From the NCBI GenBank assembly GCA_958510875.1, contig OY294068.1, positions 192,596,315 through 192,660,314 of the forward strand: a DNA stretch of 64,000 nucleotides, read 5' to 3'. The position numbers and the translations under genes were made by a program. The notes under the pieces are model-generated. The model searched no databases and was not told where the DNA came from. It saw nothing but the letters and a program-made list of their open reading frames with translations. Of this stretch, positions 11,986-27,100 are shown one piece after another. Position 1 is the stretch's first letter. Each line of letters begins with the position of its first letter. Source of the DNA: Endomychus coccineus. Taxonomy: Eukaryota; Arthropoda; Insecta; Coleoptera; Endomychidae.

Positions 11986-12109
11986 TTAGAGTATGTTGGC
12001 ACGTGACAAGTAATAAACGTCCATGGGCTCCGATTTACCCTTCATAGTTACTGGACCACGGTATTCAAAGTGAAATTGTTCATCATAATTATCTTCTCTG
12101 CACAGAAAC
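11986..12109 (-). CDS. Gucy1b1: sGC beta-1 exon 13: C-terminus and stop
   Basis: Residues 560-600 and a TAA stop. It includes [20 protein letters not shown] and ends YLSRANIL. The family shows the same RGPV.MKGK..PM motif close to its end. The tail is shorter than in vertebrates. This exon lies inside the proposed last intron of the antisense ASB gene. Confidence 0.95.
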
Positions 12110-15100
12110 CTGAAAACAAAATAACGGTTCTATGAAATGTTTACACTTTATTCGAATCTATTTATCAGATTCATTCGTTGAGAACATTATCGAAAGTTTC
12201 TATCATTTCACCTTATAAGACATGATATGATATTTCACCCATTTCATATGCCTTAGACTTTTTTAAAAACAGGTTCATATTTTCGATTACAATCAATCAT
12301 TCTTTCCCTGAAATATAAAGTTTACATGTTTTACTGAAACCGAACAGCTTATAAAGGGTCGAAACCCAACTTGCTGGAATCTTCGGAAATTCACAAACAC
12401 AAAAACTAAACTGTACTTCTTGCTGATCAAACTACTACTTCATTCATCATCATTCAAATTCATGTAATACATCCATTTCACGAATTAGCTTCTGTACTCT
12501 GTTGGTAATAGCGATTCGTCATTATTAGAATATGAAAGCCCACCATGTAATCCCATAGTAATAATCCTCTAAGTTCATAAATAAGCGACCACAGTATTAC
12601 TTTGCTACCTACCGATAGGAATATTTTTGTATAGTTGAAGTTATGTATTTTACTTGCATTTTGTATACTGTCTGAAAATGACGTAATAATAACGCTGAAA
12701 CTCGAGTAACGGAAGTAACAAATAGAAATGATATCAGGATAGTAGTGTTTAATTTTACAATATGGATAACAGTTATTGTTTCATTTTTCCAATAAGTTTG
12801 AGTCTTCATGTCAATGCAATACTGATAATACAATATTGCGATTTACTGTCGCAGCAGGTTTCTTTCTCATCTAATGTCCCTATACAATACAATGAAGACA
12901 GAGGAGCGACACGGTGACATGTTGACGCATTTAATGGAGATTTAGCAACAATTTTGAAATAGGGATTTAGATTTTGGCGATGACTTAACGTAGCATTTTT
13001 CAACAAACATTACTAATAAAAGTAATCGTCTAATTCACGTGTAATGCATTTTAAATTTTAGGTAATAATGGTTTTGGTATTGGGGAAATTGGATCAAGAA
13101 TTATGATGTTATTGTAAACTTTTTTTTCGTACTCTACACAAGTAAGGCAGTATTGTAAGTAATTCAACGTGGGGAATAAATAGCAAATGAATCAGAATGA
13201 TTTCTGATGCCCAAAAATAAACTCTGGAAAGTTTTTTGATGAAAGCGTGTTATTTATATCGATAATTGTGTGTTTAATAAATTTATTGAACTGTTTCGAA
13301 CATTAAAATAGATAATAACGGATACTTAGTAACTAACTTTTGACAAATGTTGAATTGGATATTAGCAGAAACTTCTAATACATACACATCCCTTATAATT
13401 CTATATAATCTCAGCAGACATACAAGCTCTAATCCTATTACAGTTTTCAATCGAAGGTTGTTATGCTCACCCTGACGGTTATGTCATTAATTAGCGTGTA
13501 CGCGTCAAATATTTGTTATGGACGTTATTTTGAAATGTTACTTTGACCAATTTGAGCGGCTTCCTAGAAATTCCCTTCATGACAGGCGGAAACGGAGACA
13601 AACAGTAGACTATATCAATACAATAATTGAGGAATGCAATCGGGGTAAATATTAACTACCTGTACCAGCCTGTTTACTAATTAATAACAAACTAAAGCTT
13701 TTCAGTAGCACTTTCTTTGAATTTGTAGATTGTAACGTTAGTTAAGAGTTTTTTCCGCAAACAATTCATTAAAATGTCTGGTACATTCTAACTAAGTTGT
13801 ATGTAATACGTTCCCGTTTTTGTTTATCATCGTAGTCAGACTATTCACTCTGTTAAAAACAGGACCATATTATATGTGTATGAGATATTGAACTCTTCAA
13901 CTGAATGCTTTAAAAATTCAATTGTGGAAGCCGTTACTTTGTGATAGTTTATCATTTTGACGAAATAATAAATTGTTCCGTTAAAGGCTTTAAATTAGTC
14001 AATCAATCATTAAAATTATGTACCACTGTATTCTTGTATTCTTCGATAATTTTAAATACAATGCTTATCCTAATATTCCTAATCTGTTTTGCTTTCCTAC
14101 GAATCACAACTTCCTCCAAACTCATCTGAAAATAGTTAACTGATGCGTATAAAACTAATTCCCCTTACTCTTCTTTTTTTAGCACATAATATTTCGCTTT
14201 TAGGCACTTTTGTGGATTAAATGTCTGAATGTATCATTCACATTCACTATCTCTGTTTAAGATTAACATGATGAATTGGTGTTATATTATTATACTCTGT
14301 TATGACATTGAAAATTTATTTATTATCACAACTCTATGTTTTATACACTACATATTATCATATTAGTTGGTTAACAGGTGAACTGTCAAAATAATTGACA
14401 TGAGAGACTTTGTTAACCTTACTTTCATGATACCACAGAGTAATTAATTTAATGTAAGTTGGAACCTCAATTAGCTGCAACTTTAATCATTGTTATCACA
14501 ATTTTATCAACATGTTATGGATCTCAATGCAACCTCCTCGGAACACGGTGAGGTTGTCAGTGTCTCCTTCTCTTTGCTTATGACACCAATATGATTCGAA
14601 ATGAGAATAATGGAAGGGATTTGCTGGCTTACTTGAGTGATTCTCAAGAAAGTCTTTTTGACTGGGTTTGTGTGAATCAACTATCCGTAAGCCTTGACAA
14701 AACTGGTATAATTTTATTCACACACAGAAATAATACTTTCGAAAACCTTTGATTGTTTAAAATTTTTGGGATCTTATTTGATCCAGTTCTTAGTTTGGAG
14801 TATCATGTTGACAGTGTAGCTACAAAAGCTGGAAAAATATTTTCTTGATAAGAAATTTAGTAAGCTTTGAGGAGGCGATGTGCATGGCATACGTCTCCCT
14901 TATTCAGCCGCCTATGTCATATGCCCTGATAGGCTGGGGTAATTCACCTCATTCGGAAAGGATTTTTCGCCTTCAAAGAAAAGAGTTGAGAATCTTAACA
15001 AAGAAACTTCTCGGAGATGACGTAAGAAGCAGTTTTATCATTTCTAAATTATGACTTTCCTGTCACTATATATTTATAATTGCATACTAATGGGTATGTC

Positions 15101-18100
15101 GTCCGATACACATGCTTTTAATGATAATCTGCATAATTATAACACTGGATGTTGCCATAATATTCATATTGACTACTTTAGATTGAAATAGAGTCGCTGT
15201 TCTGCTAACTATTACAGTAAAATATTCATGAACAAGCTACCGAGAAGCTAAATGAGTGCTCACTCGATGTTTCTGAATCCACATTAAAAAAGTTCTTTCT
15301 TAGTCATGCATATCTTAGTATATCATTTTGATATTTTAGTTGACAAATGTAAATATCAGTTTATTCATGCAATGAAAACTCTACTTTACTCTACTCTCAG
15401 AAGTGTTATATAATAATTAAGCCTAATGGTATTTTTACAGATTAGATCATTCGAGTAGGTTCAATCTCATTTATAATATGGAGGATTTCCGTTATTTTAT
15501 TGTTTGGCTCACTATTTAGTTAATATTTCAATGGTTCTTACTGACATTATTGAGCCAAAGAATGATGAACTAACATACTGATTATTTTACGTTTTACAGG
15601 CGAGAACTCGGATACACAGAAAACGGCCCGAGATGCCGTCAATTCTATAGTAAGATACCACGAGGTAATGAGAAACAGCAATGGACGTATTTGCTTGATG
15701 GGGAAATACCACAATGTGCTCTACGTAGCTCTGAAGATATGTTTCGATTGGCAATTAAAAGATTCGTCAACGGTAGCAACGGTTCTAGAACACATATACG
15801 CTTGCGAAGGCACTTTTGAACGTATATTCGCGGGAGCTATATTTGGAACGAAAGCGCCATTCTACTTAACCGGCTGGAAGAGCGACTTTATCGACCAAGA
15901 AGAAAACATCAGAGCCATGGTTTTTTTCTTGGAACACGCCAACGTATCCGGCTTAGAATTTTCGTACAACAAATACGGTATAATGAGGTTCGTAGACATT
16001 CCAATAGAAAGTTGCGGTCGTGTTACTCCTCTGATGATGTGCATTCAGTTGGGTTTGCCGGATTTAGTGCAGATCTTGCTACGTTTCGGCGCTTCTATCC
16101 GACCAATCATGTACAAATATCCGCAGATGGACATCATAGAAGATATTATGATAAGATTGACTGATCGCAAGGACGATTATCCTTGCAATTTGGTAGCTTG
16201 TATGCATTTGTTGTTGAGGATTGTTCCGTCAGTCGATATTGGATTGATCGAATTGTTCAGTTGCGAAGGTATCACACCAAGGAAATATCTATTGGCGAAT
16301 TACGTTTGTCTATTGGAAGATGGCATCATACCGATAAGGAGATGTGGACTACAGACCCCAGAATTGAAACATTTGTGTAGATGCGTCATACGGAAACGAT
16401 TGAAGGATAATTTCCAATTACCAAATGGAATCAACGAATTAAATGTTCCTTATACGCTTACTAGATATTTGGATATAAAAGTCGACTAAATAATACCAAA
16501 TTGGTCATGTAATAGGTTAGATAGGTTTAACTCAGTGAAGATTAGTTAGAATAGATTGAAAATTTAATGTGAAATATACTTATTCTGAACAGATGCTTTA
16601 TTCTTTATCCTTTTAATCCAACTATTAAATTAGTTTGGGAGGCCTCTGTGCTTAGCTAGGTTTCTTTTTCAATCATCACTGTGGTTAGATGATCACTAGA
16701 TTCTCTAACTCATTCTAATGCTTCCTTATTAGCACTACTAACGAACAAAAATTTTCTGAAATAATCGGATAGTCAGAGATCATGCAAGAAAACAACGTAG
16801 CCACCATAACAATAGGTTGATCCATTGAATGCGAAATATTCGAGGAAATAAAGCAGAAAAAAGACCAAAACGTCGAAAAACCTATTTTGACGTTTATTTT
16901 AATCGATTCTGGAAGTCATTTAGAAAAATTTTACCACTTTTGTTATGACGTGCATTTTTGTATTTCTATGTAGAGAAAAATGCATCTCTCAGAAGCTGAA
17001 ATTCAATTTAAAAAAAGAGCCCAGAATTCCTTATTTGGGGGTTTCTGGAGTCGTTGATCAGATTTGAGCTATTTCGCAGCTGGGGTCAGGGCATCCTGGT
17101 GTTCACGGGATATATCAATCTCATATAGAGTGGAACGTGTTAGAGATGTTCTTTCGAAGCTTCCGGTCATGACCATGACCCTCAATAGTCACCTGGTGGT
17201 CAGAATACTCCGATTACTGAGGTTTTCTCCAGGGACTTTAGTTTAATATGCTCAGAAACGCAACCAAAATCGTCTCTCGTAGTATCTTGGGGTCGTTGAT
17301 CACGATTCCGATGACATATGAGCTACGTCGCACCTGGGGCCCAGAGCATCTTACCCAACTTGTATCCAGATGATTCATCAACTTATCTTCTATAGATTGA
17401 ATTTGTTAGAAGGGTTCTCTCGAGGTTTCAGGTCATGACCATGACCCTCAATAGTTACCCGGTGGTCGGAATACCTTGATTATCGAGGCCTTCTCCAGAG
17501 ACCATATTTTAATATGCTCAGAAACGCAACCATGGTCGTTTTTGGGGCTATTTTGAGGTCGTTGATAAATTTTCCTCTAAAGAAATGCAAAAAATGTATG
17601 TCATACAAAATCAAAGTGGTAACGTTTCTTCCCAAATGACTCCCAGAATTGATTAAAAAAGAGATTCATTTCCTGGACTAAAAGTATGCATAAATCTAAG
17701 TTTTTCATAGTGAACTTCAACCGTTGAAGGAAGAATATAGTCAATAAGCGATAATTCGAAATTAAGGACTTATTGGAAGTCCGATTCACTACGAGATAAA
17801 ACAAACATAGCATAAATAATTATGTCAACAACTGAACAAATACAAAATTACATCACTTGCTCCGTTTGTTTTGTGTATTATTTGTCTTGTAGATAATAGT
17901 ATGTAGATGATGTCCCATTTCAAAAATTTCAATGGTATGCCTTTGTTATTTCCCAACACGTTGTCACTTTTTCGTGAAACATAATAACGTGAACGAAAAT
18001 GTCAAAGCCCACTTCGTTTTTAAGACACAGGGTCATCTTAAGATGTCCAATGTTCTGACACCCCTTCTATTTCAGTCACCATAAAATGTATTGGGAAAGT

Positions 18101-21100
18101 AAAAATTGCTTCTGTTGAAGGCTTCAACGTAGAATTCAATGATGATTTTTGTTGTCTCTTGACATTCTACATTCTCAAGATACGAATTAAACATGTATTC
18201 CTTGAATGGATATTTAATAAAGTCCAGATTGATCAGTAAATTCACAAACTTCTAGTTCCAGGTAGCTGTTTCGCTCTCCTCATAGAGCCCGTCATTGGAA
18301 CGAGCAAGTTTGTAACGCTACTAAAGGATCTCTGATGAAGGTAGTCATAACCGGCCCACAACGTGGTAAAAGTCAAGAAATCAAGCAATGTACTACATTG
18401 AGACATTTCTCGAACTTTACAAACGTTGCGCAACGTTGTTGCTTCATATTCGTCGCAGTGAAGTGCGTTAGCACGTTTTGTTCCACACGTGAAGTATCAT
18501 AAATATAGATTTCTAACTTTGATACCTATTGCAGTGTGCTGAACAAAACTTCGTAATGAAACGGGGTTGCAAATATAAGAGTAAAAACAATAATTGTTTG
18601 TGGATCGTATTAGTTGAATTATTTAGCTATTTCTACAATTAACACCTTACTTTCTCTAGTGATGATTAACTTACTTATAAGCTTCTTCGGAAACATTGAT
18701 CCGCCCAGATCCACCTGTAGTTTCTGTGCGGCTTGTTAAATTAACTGTATTCCCAAATAAACAGTATCTGGGCATTCTGTGACCTATCACACCAGTGACT
18801 ACCTCTCCAGAGTGGATGCCGATTGTTATTTTCTAAAATATGAAGAATATATTAGTGAGGTATTACGCACTTTTGGGGTAAAAGTAAAGAAAAAGAGAGA
18901 CAAGAAATTATACAAATTATTGAAAATTTATTATGCTATTTACTCTTCATTCAGTCTGATATTATTACATTCAAATACATTATATGTAACAACTGTCTAA
19001 CAGAGATTTGTGATAGTACATTGCGTTGCAATGACGGAATTGATACATTATTGAAGTTTACAGACGAGGCGATGATCGAGCCAAATCTGGGATTTCTAAA
19101 CATGTACTTTGATAAAATTTTACGACCGTGTGAAATGTTTCATTTCATACCATGGGAGTCAAGTTTGTTATTTCTAGAACTCTATTAGAAAATATCACTT
19201 GGAGCTGTATTAAAGTTTAGACAAGAATTAATACCATATGCTGCTACTTTGTGACAAATTGGATGGTTAGAATAATATTTGAGATTTTTTCTACAGTGTA
19301 TTATTCAGTGTAATTTTCATTTGTAATATAATACATTTTCAACAAGTGAAGACCAGTTCAACCTTAGAAATGAGAAACTTACTCAACACAAGGAATAAGA
19401 AGAACAATCGTGGTTCAATTGGACCTAAATAAAAACAGAATCTTCCTTTTTTTTTCAACCAGAACGATCAATCATCTAAAAATTTGCAGTCCTGCTTCTC
19501 GACTAGCTCCCAATAGATTCACATCATGGCAAAGGAATGCTAACCATACGTCCGACATTGCAGATCTTAACCATGTTTTTATTATGGACAATTCCCTGAT
19601 TTTCAGTTGTACCACAATGCCCCTCCAGGTCCCCATCCGGGCGCCTATGAGCAACACTTTCCGGCGTAGTAATTTACATTGTAATAGTTTTTTGGAGAAG
19701 CCACGGTGTTGGCGAAAGTATATTTATTTATTCACTGAAAATCGATTTTTTAATAGTTATTATATTCAAGTTTAGAATGGATTTTCATTACGTAATGGCT
19801 GATTCTATAGAATATTTGATTGATTGATACTTCTAATGCCCTTTTAATGATATTTCTTATTCTTTTTCCTGTTTATTATTATTGTCCATATGGGGACGGA
19901 CTACGAATTTCTCCATGGTAAATCCAGTCTGTCGTCAAAGGAGTCTAAAAGGATAACCATAGGTGGTGGATGTTTTCCTCATAGCCCGGTGAAACACCAT
20001 CACCTCCACAAAGATCCTCTGAAGTGGACAGCCCCATGTTTCAGTCTCTGGTCGATGCACCCAGTCTCACCCTCTTACCTATTTTTCTTGCCTACCTACC
20101 TGAATCGACATTTTATCCATTCCAGGTTTATTCTAAAAATACTAATGATGAAGCATCCTAAAGTAAAATACTCCGCAAGAAAAATTACACTCTTCATTCG
20201 GATTTTCTCTGTAACATCCGAGGTCTTAGCAAAGACATAAGCGATTTCCATTATCACCTACAGATAGACAAGCCAGATATACTAGCCTTAACTGAGACGC
20301 AGGTCAATCCATCCACCAATACGACACACATGCTCTAACCTCGATTCGAGCTCCACACTCGTGTCAGATTTGAAGGAGATATCTGTTTCTATTCCAGACA
20401 TGATCTCTCATTCCACCTAGATATAATTCGATATAATGATGATCACAAATAGACAAAATGTCTCTTTTGTATTTATTTATCACCAAAAGAACCAGCTCAT
20501 GGTGAACTCTCTGAATTTCTTTCTCTAAAACTTAACCTCATTCAGCAGAACTATCCAGCAGATGAAATTATCATCATGGGGGATTTCAACGTTCATAACT
20601 GCGCTTGGGTCAAGTTCTTGAAAAAAAAAGGATGACGCAAAGCGACAAGCTGAGGCCTTCGCCATTGCCTATAGTCTTGATCAGCCAATTCATGAACCAA
20701 CACGGATCACCGATAACAACTATCATAATTCCAATACGCTTGACTTATTCCTCACTAACAATCCAGATCACTATGGAGTGAAGGTCCGTGTACCATTGGG
20801 AACTCTGACCTTTAACTCATCACTACGACCTGTCCCTATATCACTCCTTGAACCTATCCAACACCTCCACGCAAAGTTTGGCATCATAAGTCAGCCGACT
20901 GGGAAGGTCTTCGCATGTTTTCTTGAAGAAGCGTATGTTTTGAATCCGATGATCCAACGCAATGAGCCACAGAGATCTCGGATATTATCAGACTAGGAAT
21001 GAAAATTTACCCATACCAACAAATCATCTGGAAAACGATGGGTCAATAAAATTTGTTCTAGGGCCGTCGCTTCAAAACAAACAACCTATCGTCGTTGGCA

Positions 21101-24100
21101 TGGTAACACATGTCTAGTAACCAGAACAAAATATGTTGAAGTCAGAAATATGCGCAATGGAACAATAAACGTTACGAAAGAGGCATATAATGGCAAAATA
21201 AGATGAAAACTTATCGAATACCCGAATGGCTCCCGTTCGTTTTGGACTTCCGCCAAAGCAATTGGTGGGAAGTTCACTTCTAGTTCATTCCATCACCTAA
21301 CCAAAGATGATGGCATACTGGCTACTACACCACAAGAAAAATCTAACATTTATTATTATCATCATACTCAGCTACATCACTACACACAGACTGTGCCTTT
21401 TGTGGATGACCCTAGGTTTATTTAGTAAATCTTAATATATGAACTGTGAATATTTATGTGAATAAGCTTATGATCATTAACAGAAAGAATCATTCACAAT
21501 TCCGGTAGATGCCATTTAGATCACTTGGTGCTTTGGCATTTTCAAATGGAGTTTTCTTCATATTTGGCAAAGATGGTAGAATAGTGACTTTATCCTCCTA
21601 CTCGTATGAGCTTATGAAAGAAGCGAAATATATGTCTTGAACCTATGGACGTGTTATCACTATTCCACTATCTTAACTCAGTCTATTACAGAATCAAATT
21701 AAAAGTGCATAATTGAACCTTCTGTATCGTGAAAAGTCGGTCTATTTTGCATTGTATATCACATATCACATAGATGGAAAGCTAACCACAATATATTATT
21801 GAGATCTGAGTCGAAGAAGTGGAAGGTCTTAGAAGCTATAAATATTTTTATATCCACCCTGCAACATGCCATTAAAACGCCAGCAATTTTCACTGTGCAA
21901 CTGACATTCACTTTCCTTTGGACATGCAAGTGCAAATTCAAATCAATCGCATATTTCACGTTGAACATATTGAACGGTCTTCTAGAGAAATAACGGTACT
22001 TTCTCCAAACTTTCGACTAACAAATTGCTGCCGTTGATGATAAAGTTCCCCCGAAAAATGGGTCAAAGATGGATGCAGAGTGTGTAAGCAAATGGATAAA
22101 AGTATCATCCAAACGTGAAAAGTCTTGTTGACGGAATGATACATCATAATAAACAAGTTGAATGCGATAAAATACACCTTTTTTTCGTGAGACAAGGTTG
22201 CTGTCGATTCAAGTGTCTAATTAATCGATATCATCGAATTAGATTCTCGATATAACTACGTGGGTTACAAAAGATACACGTATGAAGGAGCGGTTTAATG
22301 ATTCCACATCATGCAAATTAGTATTTTAAAACGTATATGGTTTCATAAGTCGGCATAATAAACTTAACCGGACAGTTTCAATTCATCTTGTTAGAAAATT
22401 GATGTTGCCGTAGATTTAATAAGAACATTTACTCGGTAGGTGATTTCGTTTTTGGTGAAACTATAACACGTTATTCATGTTGACACTTTAGTTTTGAAAT
22501 ATTTCGTCATTTTATGTAGCCCAAGTGAAAATGAGTTGCTTAAGAGTGATATTATGAAAATTGGAAAACTTGGGTGAATGGTTGTTGTTACACATTCAAT
22601 TATGAATTGGTTTGCCTCACGCTAATTATATAGCTCGTATGTTGACTTTAGAAAAAGTTGATTTTTTTATTGAATGAAGAATATTGTACGATATACTGAG
22701 ATGTTAATTATAATAATATCATGTCAAAACTGATATGAATACAGCAGATTATGTATGTGTAACCTTACGTGTACATTGCAAGTCAGCACTGTATAACTAG
22801 ATATATGATAATTCTATTGATGTTTATAATACGACGATGTTTGCTTAGGATATAACTCAATACTGCATTACTCTTTGATATTTGAATTCAGATAGATATT
22901 CTCAGTTGCAGTCTGAATTAACAGGGGTAATTGGCATATCATACATTTTGACAATAGTAGAGTCGAATTATCAAAATAAGAGAACTCTACAGTGTAACGA
23001 AACTAAAACGTCTTGAATGATTATTTGATGGGAAACACGTATACGGTTCACAAATTTCAAAAGATTCCGCTTATATTAGTATAGTCGAAACGCGTGATAT
23101 GATAAAATTCATAATTTCGAATTGATATATAGTTATATAGGAATGTAGATAGTACCTAGTGTAGACACCCGTGTTTTATAAGTTTCAGATTAGCCATCAT
23201 TCTTGATTCATCAACCGCGTATGTTTGTTGTCATTTAAAACCGTGCATATCTCATGTCACCATAAGATAACGAGACATCTGTTGTGAGTATAAAACCACA
23301 GCGCAGAATTTCAGAATTGGTGGAGCATCATTCGCGCGAAATGAGTAAAATAGGGGTCTGCAGGAACTGGCGGAGGTGACTTGACCAGCACCTCGAAGAA
23401 TATAAAAGACGGCTAGCCAGCCAACTGGAATTTGAACTTTAATCTCATTAAAAACCGAATCAGCAAAGAAACGTGAATTTGTTAACAACTTCGATAACCC
23501 ATAATTGAGTGAGATCCCCCACTGTATCATACAGTATCCTTTTGAATTGATTGTATAGTGAAGACCGTTCTGTCTTTTGGTGGTCTCAGCCTGCGCCTAG
23601 GTGTAGTCAAGCCTGCAAATCTAATACTGGTTATTCTGCACATTCGGGCTCTGGTTATAATTCACTGTAGCTGCCCTAGGGATCCATCTATCCATAGATA
23701 TCATTGTGATACGCTTTGTGGTGAGCACTCTAGCAGAAGTCCTCGAAGTGATCTAAACGTTATCAAAAATCTGACACCCGAGAAATGAAAATACATTCCG
23801 TACTGAGTATATAGCCCAAAAGTGACAAAGAACCTGACAAGAGATCTGTCTGTCTGTTTTAGACTATTCTCCCAAATATGTATAATGTCCGGTTCAACTC
23901 TATAAGATGGCTCGAGTAATTTGAGTCCTATGATGATGTTTTTGGAAACGTGTACTGATCTGAAGTTTTTCCCGTCTGTCCTATGTAGACAGCTTCACAA
24001 TCATCACATTCCAACTTATGAAACTGAAGTTTATAAATCGCAAATGTGAAAAAGAATTCATGCCTTCCCTTCTCCTTGAAAATGAATTAGTCAAAATCCG

Positions 24101-27100
24101 GATAGATAAATTAGCAACGAGGTATGATTTCGAACTGAATATACGGTTAGGATACTTCAAATCTCAGACAAAGTCGGTATATATCTTAACAATCAATTAA
24201 TCAGCACAATAGTGCAATTTTCGATAACAGCAGCAGCTATTTTATCAATTAGTATCAAATACCAGTTTTTGATAGTTACGTTATATAATTTAATTAGCAT
24301 TTCCTTCCGTATGAATGACATTAGGATTTGACGTCAAAATCACCAACCATATTGATACCCAATTTCAATCAAAATGTGGTATTTTAATGATAGTAGTTGT
24401 TGTGTCACTATAAATTTACTATAATTTAATTTTTCATTTCCTTTCGTATACTGTATACCTACCACTGGTCCTCCATCCAGTATAATGCTCTTACCCAGGT
24501 CCATCATATCCAAAGCCAGTTTGGCAATGTTTCTGGCATGTGTCGTACAAGGCTCCGGCAGTCCACTAACAGCCATATATTTATCTCCAACAGTTTCCAC
24601 CTTAAATGATTGATTTATTATAACACATAAATATTTTCTAATTTACAACTTTATGAATATAATTTACTGGTGATTGATTTTTTATAGAATATCTATGAGC
24701 GAAAGGCTATTTAATTAAACCTACGTTGAAACATACGTCCAACGTTAATTATTATAAATTTTGCAACATTTTATAGTTTAATACGTTTAGTCGACTCCTA
24801 CACTGTTAAAATTAATTGGGCGAAAATTATCCGCTCTACGAAACAAGTAAAAATGATGGAACACGGTCGTGCGGTATTCTAAGAGAAAGTATTTACTACC
24901 GAGAAAATTGTATTTAAGGCAAACAAAAACGTCATCTCTTTATTTATAAAATTAACTGAAATATGTTCCGCTTTGCACGACGAAAGGGTATTTAACTTTT
25001 TCATTTGTTGCGGTGTAATTTCAGTCGGCATAAGCATGCAAGATAATTGTATGTTGAAACTGTTAGGCGTAGAACGTTCTAAGGAAAGAAAGGCGTGAAT
25101 ATTTAACAGAATCGTCTACTGACCATAAACTCTAATCGGAATTTTACGTCGAAATAGTCTAATTGTACAATTTCAGAGCATATCCTAAGATCAACCAGAT
25201 AATCCTTTGTTGGATAATAATAATGATACGGGTGAATTTTTCAGACAAAAAACATTACCCGAAACAATCCTCACATGTTGAGATTATAACTAAAGGACAA
25301 ACATATAATTATTATGGAATGAGTTTATAATAATAGTAAAATATCTTATATGGCCTCATAGATGAAATATGAGAGGATTTAAATCTGGTGTTCTAGGAGG
25401 TCATCTCCATGGGTCAAAATGGCCTATTCAGCGAACTTAGCTTGGAAAACTATGTTTATTATAATATAATTACTATTACTCTCGGTCATACCTTATAAAT
25501 ATTTGGGTTTTTCATGGGATCAGTCAGCGTATCGAAATTCGTATACAATTGATTAAGCATCGTGACGATCTTCATGACGCCTTTCGAGTCGATATTTGCG
25601 GCACAATACGCCGAAAATCCAACGATTCCAGAGAACAACAACGTAACGCAATCGTAACGCATGGCAGGAACTGGCCGTTTGTGTCGTAATTCATTGGCCA
25701 CGCTTATCGGTAAAACCGAGTACAATAACCTGTTGACAAGAATATTCAGTTTAATCTATTTACAACAGTACGATACAATTACGAAACTTTTCACAATTAG
25801 AAAGTGTCTTGATTCGGAGCGGTCATTTCATCAATGGTTTCTTTTCTCGCTGGATTACTAACGAATCAAAAATGTCAATTGCGACATGAATAAATTAATA
25901 AGGTTCATTAGGATTTCTTATATGAGAAGTAGATCGTCTATGGTACCTTGGAAATATTTGTAGCATATCGTAAATGATACGGTGGAATGAATGAATTTAT
26001 TTTGAAATGAACTTCCCGTTCAAAGACAAACAATAGTACCATTACAAACTATTATAAAATTATAATCGTTAATTAATAATTGAGCTTCACTTTTCTGTCT
26101 ACTAGTTCTGTACCTGTTAGGATCCGAGAAACAAAACAGAACGAAGTCTTCAATCGAAATGCCCGTCTTCTGGAGTGGATAATTAATATTTTTTAAATAG
26201 ATTTGTATACAGAATGTCCCGGAACTCCCTAATAAAACGAGTCGGTAACATTTGTGGCTGATTTGACTCCGATAAAAGAGGGTTGTAGAAGAACCAGAAA
26301 ATTATTCAAAATATATTTTGCTGTATTTATATTTCGCAATCAAGGCAATTCATATTAAACCAGTAGAAGATTCAACAGCAGAGGCCTTTATTGCTTGTTT
26401 AAAAATATTCATGGCCCATAGGGGTAAAGTATCAAATACATACTCAGATAACGCCACCAAATTCAAGGGAGGTTTTAGAGAGTTATTAAAACAGTGTAAC
26501 AAATATCAGCTACACACATCAACAACGACATTAACTCAAGAAGAAATTGATTGGCATTTCATTCCTCCACGAACTCCGCATATTGGTGGATTGTTGGAGG
26601 CAGCCATCAAATCAGTTAAGAGTTACATTTACCGAATTGTGAAAAAGCACATCTGCTTTATTATTTGCTTTACCCCAGATCCTAATGATCAAGATTATTC
26701 AAGTCCTTCATATTTCCTAATTGGAGACTTATAAATCTAAATGTAGAACATCGCAACGAGTAGAATAACTTCGTCAACATTTTTGGCATAAGAAATACCT
26801 TCATCATTTACAACAACGAACCGAGCGGTACAAGGAAGTTCCATAAATTAATGTTGGACAATCAGTTGTTGTGAAGGTAGATAAAGTCCTACCAATGAGA
26901 AGAATTTCAGGTCGGGTGGTTGATGTTCATCCTGGTAGCGACGGTGTTATGCGAGCTGTTAGTGTCAAAACAAAAAATGGTGTTACCAAGCGCTGTGTTG
27001 TAAAGCTTGTTGTCATGCCAATAGACGAATAATTCTTCAGAAAACAGTTTTGAAGTAAATTCAACAAATAGCTTGAGAGAAGCATCCAGGGAATTGAATA

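Noticed and set aside
24459..24462. Alternative exon 11 donor GTATAC
   Set aside because: Adds four bases and breaks the frame into exon 12; the GTAGGT donor preserves both frame and family length.
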